From positions 1 to 49,994 of the forward strand of contig NZ_RCIV01000018.1 of NCBI RefSeq assembly GCF_003666605.1: a DNA stretch of 49,994 bases, in the 5' to 3' direction. Source of the stretch: Propionibacterium australiense (GTDB taxonomy: Bacteria; Actinomycetota; Actinomycetes; Propionibacteriales; Propionibacteriaceae). Positions 35,645-44,001 of this stretch are shown here, in pieces. The translations under genes and the position numbers were made by a program. A model generated the notes under the pieces. It did not search any database. It had not been told where the DNA came from and worked only from the letters and a program-made list of their open reading frames with translations. Position 1 is the first letter of the stretch; the number at the start of each line of letters is the position of its first letter.

Positions 35645-36189
35645 GCGCAACGCCCGGCCCGAGGGTCATCGCCATCGCGATGGTCGCTGCCAACGGGGTG
35701 ATCGGCGACGGAAAGACCCAGCCCTTCACGTTCGGAGAGGACTGGGCCCGCTTCAAGGCCACCACGCTCGGCCACCCGCTCATCGTCGGTCACGCCACGC
35801 ACCGGGCCATGGGCCTGCTCACGGGACGCACCAGCATCGTCATCAGCCACGACCCGGCCTCGGTGCGGTTCCCCGATGTCCCGCCCCCCGGCGCGCGCGG
35901 CATCGCCGTGGCCGGCCTCGAGGAGGCCCTGCGGGTCGCCGCCGGGCTCGACCGGGAGAAGATCTTCGTCTGCGGCGGCGGCCAGGTCTACCGCGATGCC
36001 ATGGACTGGGTCGCAGAACTCGACATCACCCATGTGCACGCCGACGCCGACGGCCAGGTCACCTTCCCCCGAATCGACGCCGCCACCTGGCGTGAGATCG
36101 AGCGCGTCGACGGGGAGCAGTTCGACTTCGTCCGCTACGAGCGCGTCGGCGCGCCGCGCCCGGTGCCAGAGCCCGGTCCCGGGGGCTGA
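35641..36189 (+). CDS. folA: Dihydrofolate reductase
   Basis: A 182-aa protein. [15 protein letters not shown] is at the N-terminus, where family members usually have NGVIGxxGxLPW. [12 protein letters not shown] occupies the NADPH-binding IMGRxTxxS position, and [14 protein letters not shown] is the late glycine motif. [13 protein letters not shown] replaces the usual LPW(x)LPEDLxxFK. It regenerates tetrahydrofolate used by ThyA. Its GTG overlaps the thyA stop; dinB starts 2 nt after its stop. Confidence 0.9.
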   Translation: MSATPGPRVIAIAMVAANGVIGDGKTQPFTFGEDWARFKATTLGHPLIVGHATHRAMGLLTGRTSIVISHDPASVRFPDVPPPGARGIAVAGLEEALRVAAGLDREKIFVCGGGQVYRDAMDWVAELDITHVHADADGQVTFPRIDAATWREIERVDGEQFDFVRYERVGAPRPVPEPGPGG

Positions 36190-36191
36190 CC

Positions 36192-37619
36192 ATGCGCCAG
36201 ACGGCCAGCGTGCTGCACCTGGATCTCGACGCCTTCTTCGCGTCCGTCGAGCAGCGCGACAAGCCATCGCTGGCCGGCAAGCCGGTCATCGTCGGGGGAG
36301 TCGGGGGCCGCGGCGTCGTCGCGACCGCCAGCTATGAGGCCCGGGCGCTGGGCGTTCACTCCGCCATGAGCACCAGCCAGGCCCGGCACCTGGCCCCGCA
36401 CGCCGCCTACCTGGTCGGCCGCTTCGGCGCCTACCGCGAGTCCAGCCGCATCGTCATGGCCCTGCTCGGCGAACTCAGCCCCCTCATCGAACCCCTCAGC
36501 ATCGACGAGGCCTACGCCGACCTCGCGGTGGGCGGGCAGGACACCTCACCGTCCGCGCTCGCAGACCTCGTCGAGAACCTGCGCCACGAGATCACGGTGC
36601 GCACCGAGGGGCTGCACGCCTCGGTCGGTGTCGGCTCCAGCAAGTTCATCGCCAAGCTCGCCTCGGAGGCCGCCAAACCCGACGGCAGCCGCATCATCGA
36701 GCCAGGCCGGGAACTCGACTTCATCGCGCCGCTCACCGTGCGGGCCATCCCCGGCATCGGCCCGGCGACCACCGAGAAGCTCAACCGTCTCGGCATCCGC
36801 ACGGTCGCGCAGCTGCGCGAGGCGAGCCGGCACGAACTCGTCCGTGAACTCGGCCAGGCCGTCGGTCAGCAGGTGCACGACATCGCCTTCGCCCGCGACG
36901 ACCGCCCCGTCGCCCCGCGGGGCGAGGCCAAGTCCATCTCGGTCGAGGACACCTTCGAGGAGGACATCACCCAGGCGGGCGTCATCGCCGAGGTCATCGC
37001 CAAGGACGCCCGGCTCGTCGCCTCGCGGCTCACCAGGGCCGGCCTGTTCGCTCGCACCATCACCCTCAAGGCCCGCATGGCCGACTTCAGCACGGTGAGC
37101 AGGTCCCGCACCCTGCTGGGCGCCACCGACCACCCCGAACGCATCGCGGCCGTCGCCCAGGGCCTGGCGGGCGCCCTCAACCCGCGTGCCGGCGTGCGGC
37201 TGATCGGCGTCGGCGTCTCGAACTTCACCCAGGCGGCCCAGGAGGAGCTCTTCGAGCTCGACGACGCCGAACCCGCCACGGAGGCGGTCGTCCGCTACGA
37301 CGAGCCCGCCCCGCCGGTCACGGTGCGCCGCGCCGATGCCGGATATCTGCCCGGCATGGACGTCGAGCACGAGCAGTGGGGCCGCGGCTGGGTGTGGGGC
37401 TCGGGTCACGGCGTCGTCACCGTGCGGTTCGAGCAGCGCGGCGGGCCCATCGGCCCGGTCCGTTCCCTGAAGGCGGACGACCCCCAGCTGCGTCGCGCCG
37501 ACCCCCTGCCGCTGGCGCTGGCCGTGCCCGAGGACGACGAGGCCGCGCACGGACCGGGCTGGGCCCGTCAGGTGCACGATCTGGGCTCGACCCTGCCCGA
37601 GGCGGCCGCTCAGCAGTGA
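36192..37619 (+). CDS. dinB: DNA polymerase IV
   Basis: A 475-aa Y-family translesion polymerase. The first metal motif is LDLDAFFASVEQRD and the second is SIDEAYADL. A helix-hairpin-helix (IPGIGPATTEKL) and a little-finger domain follow. A C-terminal extension (about 375-475), with GMDVEHEQWGRGWVWG, is common in actinobacterial DinB. It follows folA with a 2-nt gap. A palindromic repeat element and the cobalamin riboswitch lie just downstream. Confidence 0.93.
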   Translation: MRQTASVLHLDLDAFFASVEQRDKPSLAGKPVIVGGVGGRGVVATASYEARALGVHSAMSTSQARHLAPHAAYLVGRFGAYRESSRIVMALLGELSPLIEPLSIDEAYADLAVGGQDTSPSALADLVENLRHEITVRTEGLHASVGVGSSKFIAKLASEAAKPDGSRIIEPGRELDFIAPLTVRAIPGIGPATTEKLNRLGIRTVAQLREASRHELVRELGQAVGQQVHDIAFARDDRPVAPRGEAKSISVEDTFEEDITQAGVIAEVIAKDARLVASRLTRAGLFARTITLKARMADFSTVSRSRTLLGATDHPERIAAVAQGLAGALNPRAGVRLIGVGVSNFTQAAQEELFELDDAEPATEAVVRYDEPAPPVTVRRADAGYLPGMDVEHEQWGRGWVWGSGHGVVTVRFEQRGGPIGPVRSLKADDPQLRRADPLPLALAVPEDDEAAHGPGWARQVHDLGSTLPEAAAQQ

Positions 37620-37650
37620 GACGGTCAGGCCTGATGCCGGCTGGGTGGAA

Positions 37651-37728
37651 TGCCGAAACTGACGAAACTCGGCCGTTTTCGACCCTTTTTGCCAGAAAAC
37701 GGCCGAATCCTGTCAGAAAAAGCATGCC
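37651..37728 (-). repeat. Palindromic interspersed element, copy C
   Basis: Inverted relative to copies A and B: TGCCGAAACTGAC is on the left and GCATGCC on the right. The arms contain GGCCGTTTTC and GAAAACGGCC, and the total length is again 78 bp. Symmetry is imperfect in the outer left arm (four mismatches). It lies 31 nt after the dinB stop and about 60 nt before the cobalamin riboswitch. Confidence 0.75.
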
Positions 37729-37784
37729 TTCCCCGTGGCAGAGCCTGTGTGGTGCCGGCCCGGTTCGTTTCGGGCGTGTGACAG

Positions 37785-37930
37785 ACTGATCCCTGCAGTT
37801 CTTCCGAGGAATCCCGGTGCCCGGCCCCCGGCCGGTAGTCCGGAGCGGTCCCGCCACTGTGAGCCGGCCCCGGCCGGTGAGCCAGACACTCGCGGACTGC
37901 CGGCACCAGACCATTGGGCGAGGCACCTGA
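37785..37930 (+). promoter_or_regulatory. Cobalamin riboswitch
   Basis: The hallmark parts occur in order: GAGGAATCCCGGTG, then GCGGTCCCGCCACTGTGA, and the B12 box region GAGCCAGACAC (37879-37889). After these comes a GGCACCTGAGGAGG end that contains the Shine-Dalgarno of cbiL. Binding of adenosylcobalamin should hide that site or stop transcription and so shut off the downstream cbi operon. Boundaries are approximate. Confidence 0.9.
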
Positions 37931-37939
37931 GGAGGCCAT

Positions 37940-38722
37940 GTGAGCGAACACCGTGCGCACCACGACAGCGGGTCCGGCGACGAGCGACATTTCGTCGGGG
38001 TCGGGGTCGGCCCCGGTGATCCCGAACTGGTCACGCTCAAGGCGGTGAGGATCCTCGAGACGGCCGATGTCATCCTCGTCCCCTCCACCGAGGCCTCCGC
38101 GGACGGGCCCGGCCGCGCCGAGCAGATCATCACCCAGGTGGTTCCCGACGGCGCCGCGCGCATCCGGCGGATCCCGTTCTCGATGGCCCAGCGCCGCGGC
38201 GTCGGGGCGCGGCGGGCCGAGAGCTGGCGGGCCAGCGCCGACGCCGCCGTCGAGGCCTTCGAGTCCGGCAGCCGCACCGTCGCCTTCACCACCGTGGGCG
38301 ACCCTGCCGTCTTCTCCACCTTCAGCTATCTGCGCGCCACCCTCGCCGAGCGCATGCCAGGCGTCGGCTTCGAACTCGTGCCCGGCATCACCGCCATGCA
38401 GGCGCTGGCCGCCGCGAGCACCACCCCGCTGGCCGAGGGCCGCGAGATCCTCGCCCTCGTGCCGGCCACCGTCGGGCCGGACCGGATCGCCGAGGTGCTC
38501 GACGTCGCCGACTCGGTCGCCATCTACAAGGGCGGACGCACACTTCCCGAGGTGCTGCAGGCCCTGCGCGAACGCGGCCGCCAGGCCGTCATCGGCACCG
38601 ACGTCTCCCTGCCCGGGCAGCAGCTCGCGGCGCTCGACGAGATCGGCGCCGACGAGACGCTGCCCTACTTCTCGGCCGTCCTCACGACACCCGAACGCAC
38701 CATCACAGGAGGCCGGATATGA
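37940..38722 (+). CDS. cbiL: Precorrin-2/cobalt-precorrin-2 C20-methyltransferase
   Basis: A 260-aa uroporphyrin-III-type (TP) SAM methyltransferase: VGVGPGDPELVTLKA, then TTVGDPAVFSTF, then LVPGITAMQALAA. It adds the C20 methyl group at the first committed corrin step. GTG start with GAGGAGG upstream, inside the 3' part of the riboswitch. Stop overlaps the cbiF start (ATGA). Confidence 0.93.
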   Translation: MSEHRAHHDSGSGDERHFVGVGVGPGDPELVTLKAVRILETADVILVPSTEASADGPGRAEQIITQVVPDGAARIRRIPFSMAQRRGVGARRAESWRASADAAVEAFESGSRTVAFTTVGDPAVFSTFSYLRATLAERMPGVGFELVPGITAMQALAAASTTPLAEGREILALVPATVGPDRIAEVLDVADSVAIYKGGRTLPEVLQALRERGRQAVIGTDVSLPGQQLAALDEIGADETLPYFSAVLTTPERTITGGRI

Positions 38723-39702
38723 GCGAGCGACCCGAACCCGCGGCACCCGTCGACGACGCGCACGTCGACATCGACGCGATCGACCACACCCGAATCGACC
38801 CGCCGCCGATCCCGGCGCCCGCCCGCGACGGCTCGCGCGGCCGGGTCGTCTTCGTCGGCGCCGGCCCCGGCGCCCCCGACCTGGTGAGTGTGCGCGGCGC
38901 CCGTGTCATCGCCGAGGCCGACATCATCATCTGGGCCTCCAGCCTCGTCCACCCCGACATGGTCGCCGGACACAAGCCGGGCGCCGAGCTCATCGACTCC
39001 GCGTCGATCCCGCTGGAGGACCTCATCCCGCTGTACACCCGCGCCCGTGACGAGCACCTGCTCGTGGCCCGCGTGCACACCGGCGACCCGTCGATCTACG
39101 GCGCCACCGCCGAGCAGCGCGATCTGTGCCGGAGCATCGGCATCGACTACGAGACCGTGCCCGGCATCTCGGCGTTCAGCGCCACCGCAGCCCGCATGGA
39201 CGTCGAGGTCACCGTGCCCGAGGTCAGCCAGTCCCTCGTCATCACCCGGCTGGAGGGCGGCCGCACGCCGATGCCGCCCGGCGAGACCATCGCCTCGTTC
39301 GCCGCCCACGGTGCCACCATGGCCGTCTACCTGTCGGCGGCCCGCCACCACGCCCTGCAGGAGGCGCTGCTCGACGGCGGCTACCCGCCCGACACGCCCT
39401 GCATCATCGGCTACAGCGTCACCTGGCCGCAGGAGATGATGTTCCGCTGCGAGCTGGCCCGGCTGTCCGAGACGATGCGGTCCCACAAGCTGTGGAAGCA
39501 CACCATCGTGCTCGTCGGCCCGGCCCTCGCCGAGGGCCCCATCGCCGCCCGCAGCCACCTGTACCACCCCGGCTTCCGCCACGAGTACCGCGACGCCGAC
39601 GCCCAGGCCCAGCAGGAGCTGCGCGCCCACGGCGCCCGCGCCCTCGGCTCCGCCGCCATCACGCCCGCCCAGGGCGACGATATTTCTGAGGAGAACACAT
39701 GA
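38719..39702 (+). CDS. cbiF: Precorrin-4/cobalt-precorrin-4 C11-methyltransferase
   Basis: A 327-aa TP methyltransferase with VVFVGAGPGAPDL, WASSLVHPDM, HTGDPSIYGA and VPGISAFSATAARM, all characteristic of CbiF/CobM. About 40 extra, acidic and Pro-rich residues precede the fold, and the C-terminus is extended by about 30. Coupled by ATGA overlaps to cbiL and to the triple-fusion gene. Confidence 0.93.
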   Translation: MSERPEPAAPVDDAHVDIDAIDHTRIDPPPIPAPARDGSRGRVVFVGAGPGAPDLVSVRGARVIAEADIIIWASSLVHPDMVAGHKPGAELIDSASIPLEDLIPLYTRARDEHLLVARVHTGDPSIYGATAEQRDLCRSIGIDYETVPGISAFSATAARMDVEVTVPEVSQSLVITRLEGGRTPMPPGETIASFAAHGATMAVYLSAARHHALQEALLDGGYPPDTPCIIGYSVTWPQEMMFRCELARLSETMRSHKLWKHTIVLVGPALAEGPIAARSHLYHPGFRHEYRDADAQAQQELRAHGARALGSAAITPAQGDDISEENT

Positions 39703-42242
39703 TCCGCGTCCACGGATATCTCGGCACGATCAGCGAGCAGCTGCGCCAGGAGGCCGACGAAGCCGACCTGGTGGTCGGCGGTCGCCGGCATCTCGACGCC
39801 CTCGCGGTGCCGGAGGCCCGGCGTCAGGTACTGGGCCTGGCCGACCCAGCGGTCGACCGTATCCGCGCCCTGCCCGCCGACGCCCGGGTCGTCGTCATTG
39901 CCTCGGGCGACCCGCTCTTCTTCGGTATCGTCCGGCGCCTGCGCCAGAGCGGCCTGGACGTCGAGGTCGTCCCCGAGGTCACGAGCGTCCAGGCGGCCTT
40001 CGCCGCCGTCGCCGTGCCCTGGGACGACGCCCAGATCGTCAGCGCCCACTCCCACGGCCTCGGCGCGGCCGTGCGCGTGGCCCGCAACCACCCGAAGGTC
40101 GCCGTCCTGACCGCTCCCGGCCGCGGAGTGCGGGAGCTGGCCGAGGCCCTGCGCGGGGCCGGCAAGACCTACGTCCTCGCCGCCCGCATGGGAGAGGCCG
40201 ACCAGCGGGTCGACGTCCTGACCGAGGAACAGGCCCTGGCGTTGGACGCCGATGAGGTGCCCGGCCTGCACGTCGTCCTCGTGCTCGATTACAGGCCTGA
40301 CGATCCGCGGGTGATCGGCGTGGCCCCGGAGATAGCCGGCGACGCCGAGATGCCCGCGGACGGTGACCCCCGCCCCGGCGACTCGGCGGCCGCCGACGGC
40401 TCGGATCGCGAACCGATCATCGGCCATGTGTACGCCACGACCCGGGCCCGTGCCACCGCCGACCGCATCGACGAGTTCTTGGGCGTCAGTTCGAAACGCT
40501 ACGGCGGAAAGGTCGCTGCTGGCCTGGCCGCGGCCTGGGGCGAGTGCGATCTCATCGTCTCCCACGTCGCCCTGGGCGCCACGGCCCGCATGATCGCCCC
40601 GATGCTCGCCAACAAGAAGACCGACCCGGGTGTCGTCGTGGTCGACGAGGCCGCCCGCTTCGCCATCCCGCTCTCCGGCGGCCACATCGGCGGCGCCAAC
40701 GAACTGGCCCGCCGGATCGCGGAGGCGACCGGAGCCACCGCCGTCGTCTCCACCGCCACCGACGCTATCGGCCTGCCCGCCCTCGACCAGCTCGGCTGGG
40801 CGTTCAGCGGCGATGTCGCCCCCGTCACAGCCGCCATCATCGAGGGCCAGCCCGTCGACTGGGTGCGCCAGCGGCTGTGGCGGGTGCCGCCCATGCCCGC
40901 CCACGTGCGCGTCACCGGCCCCTGCGAGCAGCCGACCGGCGAACCTGACGAGGCAGTCCCGGCGGTCGCTCGTGTCGTCGTCACCGATGAGATCGAGGTG
41001 CCCGAATCGGAGCTGCCCACCGTCGTCCTGCGCCCCGACAGCCTCGTCGTGGGCATGGGCTGCAACAAGGGCACCGGGTCTCAGGAGCTGCGCGACCTCC
41101 TCGAGGCAACCCTGGCCGAGGCCGGACTGGCGATCGAGTCCGTCACCGCGCTGTACAGCGCCGACGTCAAGGTGGGCGAGAAGGGCCTCATCAAGCTGGC
41201 CGCCGAGCTCGGGGTGCCGTACCGGGTGTTCGACGCGGCGACCCTCGACGCGCAGGAGGCCCCCAACACGTCCGAGCTCGTCCGGGCAGAGGTCGGCACC
41301 GGATCGGTGTCCGAGGCAGCCGTCCTGGCCGCCGGCGCCGACCTGGTCGTGCCCAAGCACAAGACCCAGAACGCGACGTGCGCGATCGGGCGCCTGCCCG
41401 CCCGCGGCGTGCTGCACATCGTGGGCCTGGGGCCCGGCGCCCGGGACCTGCTCACCCCGCGCGCCCGCGAGGCGGTGCGCAACGCCAACATGGTGGTCGG
41501 CTACGGGCCGTACGTGCGGCAGGTCCGCGACCTCATCAGCCCGAACGCCGAGGTCATGGCGACGAAGATGGGTACCGAGGAGCAGCGCACCGCCGCCGCC
41601 ATCGACGGCGCCCGCCGCGGCCTCGACGTCGCCTTCGTCTGCGGCGGCGACCCGGCGATCTACGCCATGGCCAGTCCCGCCCTCGAAATGGGCACCGACG
41701 GCATCGACGTCGACGTCATCCCCGGAGTCACCGCGGAGTTGGCCGTCTCGGCGATCCTCGGCGCCCCGCTGGGGCACGATCACGCGACGATCAGCCTGTC
41801 CGATCTGCACACCGACTGGGATCTCATCTGCAGGCGGGTGCGCTCGGCCGCCGAGGGCGACTTCGTCATCACCTTCTACAACCCGCGTTCGCGCACGCGC
41901 ATCCATCACCTGCCCGACGCGCTGGCGATCATCGCCGAGTATCGCGGCCCCGACACGCCGGTGGCGTGCGTGGCGCAGGCCGAGCGTCGCCAGCAGAAGG
42001 TGACGATGTCGACGCTGGCGCAATTCAAGCCTGAGTGGGTGGACATGAACACGATGGTGATCGTTGGCTCGGACACCACCAAGTTCGTCACTAGCGGTGA
42101 CGGTCGGCGCATGATCGTCACCCCGCGCGACTACCACTGGATGGAGGGACACGTGAGCGGCGAGAAGCGGCTTAACTACCGCCACCAGGACCGTCCGAAG
42201 ATGTCGCGCGCCGAGTACCGGGGCCAGACCAAGGAGAGATGA
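39699..42242 (+). CDS. cbiEGH: CbiE-CbiG-CbiH triple fusion (C5-methyltransferase / cobalt-precorrin-5A hydrolase / C17-methyltransferase)
   Basis: An 847-aa protein with three corrin enzymes in line. Residues 1-205 are CbiE (VIASGDPLFFGIVRRL, PEVTSVQAAFA). About 245-565 is CbiG, with its N-part (SHVALGATARM, PLSGGHIGGANELA) and C-part (VVGMGCNKGTG, KTQNATCAIG). From about 569 it is CbiH (GLGPGARDLLTPRA, CGGDPAIYAMA, YNPRSRTR). CbiG is diagnostic of the anaerobic route. A CbiEGH fusion is, to my knowledge, also present in Propionibacterium freudenreichii. ATGA overlap at both ends. Confidence 0.93.
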   Translation: MIRVHGYLGTISEQLRQEADEADLVVGGRRHLDALAVPEARRQVLGLADPAVDRIRALPADARVVVIASGDPLFFGIVRRLRQSGLDVEVVPEVTSVQAAFAAVAVPWDDAQIVSAHSHGLGAAVRVARNHPKVAVLTAPGRGVRELAEALRGAGKTYVLAARMGEADQRVDVLTEEQALALDADEVPGLHVVLVLDYRPDDPRVIGVAPEIAGDAEMPADGDPRPGDSAAADGSDREPIIGHVYATTRARATADRIDEFLGVSSKRYGGKVAAGLAAAWGECDLIVSHVALGATARMIAPMLANKKTDPGVVVVDEAARFAIPLSGGHIGGANELARRIAEATGATAVVSTATDAIGLPALDQLGWAFSGDVAPVTAAIIEGQPVDWVRQRLWRVPPMPAHVRVTGPCEQPTGEPDEAVPAVARVVVTDEIEVPESELPTVVLRPDSLVVGMGCNKGTGSQELRDLLEATLAEAGLAIESVTALYSADVKVGEKGLIKLAAELGVPYRVFDAATLDAQEAPNTSELVRAEVGTGSVSEAAVLAAGADLVVPKHKTQNATCAIGRLPARGVLHIVGLGPGARDLLTPRAREAVRNANMVVGYGPYVRQVRDLISPNAEVMATKMGTEEQRTAAAIDGARRGLDVAFVCGGDPAIYAMASPALEMGTDGIDVDVIPGVTAELAVSAILGAPLGHDHATISLSDLHTDWDLICRRVRSAAEGDFVITFYNPRSRTRIHHLPDALAIIAEYRGPDTPVACVAQAERRQQKVTMSTLAQFKPEWVDMNTMVIVGSDTTKFVTSGDGRRMIVTPRDYHWMEGHVSGEKRLNYRHQDRPKMSRAEYRGQTKER

Positions 42243-43486
42243 CAATGACCCGTCAACCCCCGCTCGTCGTCGCGGCGCACGGCACCCGCCAGGCCGAGGG
42301 CCTGGCCAGCTGCCGGGCGCTCGTCGACCGCGTCGCCGCGAAGCTGCCCGGCGTGCACGTGGGCATCGGTTTCGTCGAGCTCGCCGAGCCCGACATCGCC
42401 ACGGCCGTCGCCGACGCCCTCGAGGCCGTGCAGCCCGAGGCCGGCGAGGGGCAGGACGCCGTCGTGGCGCCGCTGCTGCTGCACACCGGCGGTCACGTGC
42501 GCTCGGACATTCCCGAGGCCATCGAGGAGGGCCGCGGGGACGCGCACGTCGCCTACGCCGGCCCGCTCATGCCCGACCCGCGGATGCGTTTCGCCCTGCA
42601 GCGCCGCATCGGCGAGGCCCTCGCCCCCGACGGCGGCGCCGAGTGGCGGCCCGGGGACACGAGCGTCGTGCTCGTGGGCCGCGGCGCGCTGGTGCCCGAC
42701 GCCAACGCCGAGCACTACCGCCTCTCGCGGCTGGTGTGGGACGAGATGGGGCTGCGCCAGGTGCTGCCCGCCTTCATCCAGGTGAACCGCCCGAGCGTGC
42801 CCGACGCCCTCTCCGCGGCGGCCGCCGCGGGGGCCACCCAGGTGGTCGTGGCGCCGGTCTTCCTGTTCACCGGCAAGCTGTCGCAGTGGCTGGCCGAGCA
42901 GGTCGGGGCCTGGCAGGCCTCGCACCCCGACGTCGAGGTGCGCATCGGCGGCGTCATCGGCGACTGCGACGAGGTCGCCGACGTCCTCATCGACCGCTAC
43001 CGCCAGCAGCTGGGCATCGAGGGGGCCGGGCAGGGCGCCCCGGTGTACCTGTCGGGGCTGCGCCTGCAGGGCCGCCGGGCGCTCGTCGTGGGGGCCGGGC
43101 AGGTGGCCGAGCGCCGCATCCCGGCCCTGCTCGAGGCGGGCGCCGAGGTGCGGGTCGTCGCGCCGAGCGCCGGCATCAAGGTGTCGGGCATGGCCGCCCG
43201 CGGCGAGGTCGAGCTCATCGAGCGGGCCTTCCGGCCGTCCGACGTGGACGGTGCCTGGTACGTCGTGGCAGCCACCAACGACACCGCCGTGAACCAGCAG
43301 GTCGCCGAGACCGCCGAGGCTCAGCACGTGTTCTGCGTGCGCTCCGACCGGGCTCTCGGCGGCAGCGCCTACACCCCGGCCACCGAGCAGGCCGGCGGCA
43401 TCACCGTCGCCGTCGTGGGCGACCGCAATCCCCGCCGCAGCGTGAAGGTGCGCGAGGAACTGCTGCGCGCCCTGCAGGGCGTCTGA
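42239..43486 (+). CDS. cbiX: CbiX cobaltochelatase fused to precorrin-2 dehydrogenase (SirC/Met8-like)
   Basis: A 415-aa protein. Residues 1-260 are a long-type CbiX sirohydrochlorin cobaltochelatase (VAAHGTRQAEG and LLHTGGHVRSDIP with the metal histidines; a second, degenerate half at LVGRGALVPDAN). From about 262 a Met8/SirC NAD-binding domain follows (RRALVVGAGQVAERR, VVAATND). Together they oxidise precorrin-2 to sirohydrochlorin and insert cobalt. The last 17 codons are duplicated beyond the toxin-antitoxin module (44303 onward). ATG 42239 overlaps the upstream stop; ATG 42245 is possible. Confidence 0.9.
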   Translation: MTMTRQPPLVVAAHGTRQAEGLASCRALVDRVAAKLPGVHVGIGFVELAEPDIATAVADALEAVQPEAGEGQDAVVAPLLLHTGGHVRSDIPEAIEEGRGDAHVAYAGPLMPDPRMRFALQRRIGEALAPDGGAEWRPGDTSVVLVGRGALVPDANAEHYRLSRLVWDEMGLRQVLPAFIQVNRPSVPDALSAAAAAGATQVVVAPVFLFTGKLSQWLAEQVGAWQASHPDVEVRIGGVIGDCDEVADVLIDRYRQQLGIEGAGQGAPVYLSGLRLQGRRALVVGAGQVAERRIPALLEAGAEVRVVAPSAGIKVSGMAARGEVELIERAFRPSDVDGAWYVVAATNDTAVNQQVAETAEAQHVFCVRSDRALGGSAYTPATEQAGGITVAVVGDRNPRRSVKVREELLRALQGV

Positions 43487-43530
43487 GCGGCAACGCCGAA
43501 CAGGGTGGGGCGGGTCCGGTTCGGGCCCGC
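43436..43530 (+). repeat. Left direct repeat flanking the toxin-antitoxin module (3' end of cbiX and its terminator)
   Basis: Bases 43436-43487, the last codons of cbiX plus GAG, match 44303-44354 with one mismatch in 52. Similarity continues, with small gaps, through the terminator hairpin to about 43530 (44396 in the right copy). Confidence 0.9.
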
Positions 43531-43533
43531 CCC
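43507..43533 (+). terminator. Rho-independent terminator of the cbiL-cbiX operon
   Basis: GGGGCGGGTCC (43507-43517) pairs with GGGCCCGCCCC (43523-43533), with one G-U pair, and is followed by ATTTT. It lies 21 nt after the cbiX stop. Confidence 0.8.
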
Positions 43534-43604
43534 ATTTTGGCGAGTTCAGTTGTTGTCTTCAGCGCAGTGAGCGCGTAGCAGTACACGACGATGAACAGAG
43601 CATC

Positions 43605-43643
43605 GGATATCTTGTTGGCAAGATATCCGTTCAAGAGTATGCT
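43605..43643 (+). promoter_or_regulatory. Autoregulated promoter of the toxin-antitoxin module
   Basis: GGATATCTTG (43605-43614) and CAAGATATCC (43619-43628) form a perfect 10-4-10 palindrome. TTGGCA (-35, 43615-43620) starts in its loop. After 17 nt comes TATGCT (-10, 43638-43643), and 7 nt later the toxin GTG. An antitoxin dimer on the palindrome would cover the -35, the classical TA autorepression layout. Confidence 0.75.
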
Positions 43644-43650
43644 GCGTCGC

Positions 43651-44001
43651 GTGAGGTGGACCGTCGAGTTCTCCGACGAGGTGCGCTCTTGGTACGTGGG
43701 GCTGAGCCCCGCGGGGAAAGCAACGGCAGACCGCATTCTTGAGAGGTTAGCCACTCAAGGAAATATGTTGCGCATGCCACACTCGCGCTCATTGGGCGGC
43801 GGGTTGTACGAGCTGCGGTTTGCCTGCGAAAACGTCAACCAGCGCATCACTTACGTCTTTGAGTTGGATCGGAGGGCAGTGACTTTGACAGCGTTCCGAA
43901 AGCAACGTCAGAACGAGCGTGGTGAGATTCTGCGGGCCAGGCGTGCGCAGGCGGCGCGCCACGCGGCAGAGGCCACCAAGAGGAGGGGAGAGGGACGATG
44001 A
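43651..44001 (+). CDS. higB: HigB/RelE-type toxin (phage Gp49-like family)
   Basis: A 116-aa basic protein: VRWTVEFSDEVRSWYVGLSP, a helix with ADRILERLATQG, then LGGGLYELRF and ITYVFELDRRAVTLTAFRKQ. This matches Gp49-like HigB toxins, which are mRNA-cleaving ribosome-associated RNases. GTG 43651 is chosen because the promoter (TATGCT at 43638) lies only 7 nt upstream; an upstream ATG at 43591 would place the operator inside the gene. Base composition is visibly lower in GC than the cob genes on either side, suggesting acquisition. It overlaps the antitoxin by ATGA. Confidence 0.85.
   Translation: MRWTVEFSDEVRSWYVGLSPAGKATADRILERLATQGNMLRMPHSRSLGGGLYELRFACENVNQRITYVFELDRRAVTLTAFRKQRQNERGEILRARRAQAARHAAEATKRRGEGR

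Noticed and set aside
39411-42245. 944-aa open frame antisense to cbiEGH
   Set aside because: Composition-driven shadow of a high-GC gene; no family motifs, while the + strand encodes three recognisable enzymes.
43591-43650. Upstream ATG 43591 as toxin start
   Set aside because: It would place the operator palindrome and promoter inside the gene; GTG 43651 follows the -10 box at leaderless distance and matches family N-termini.
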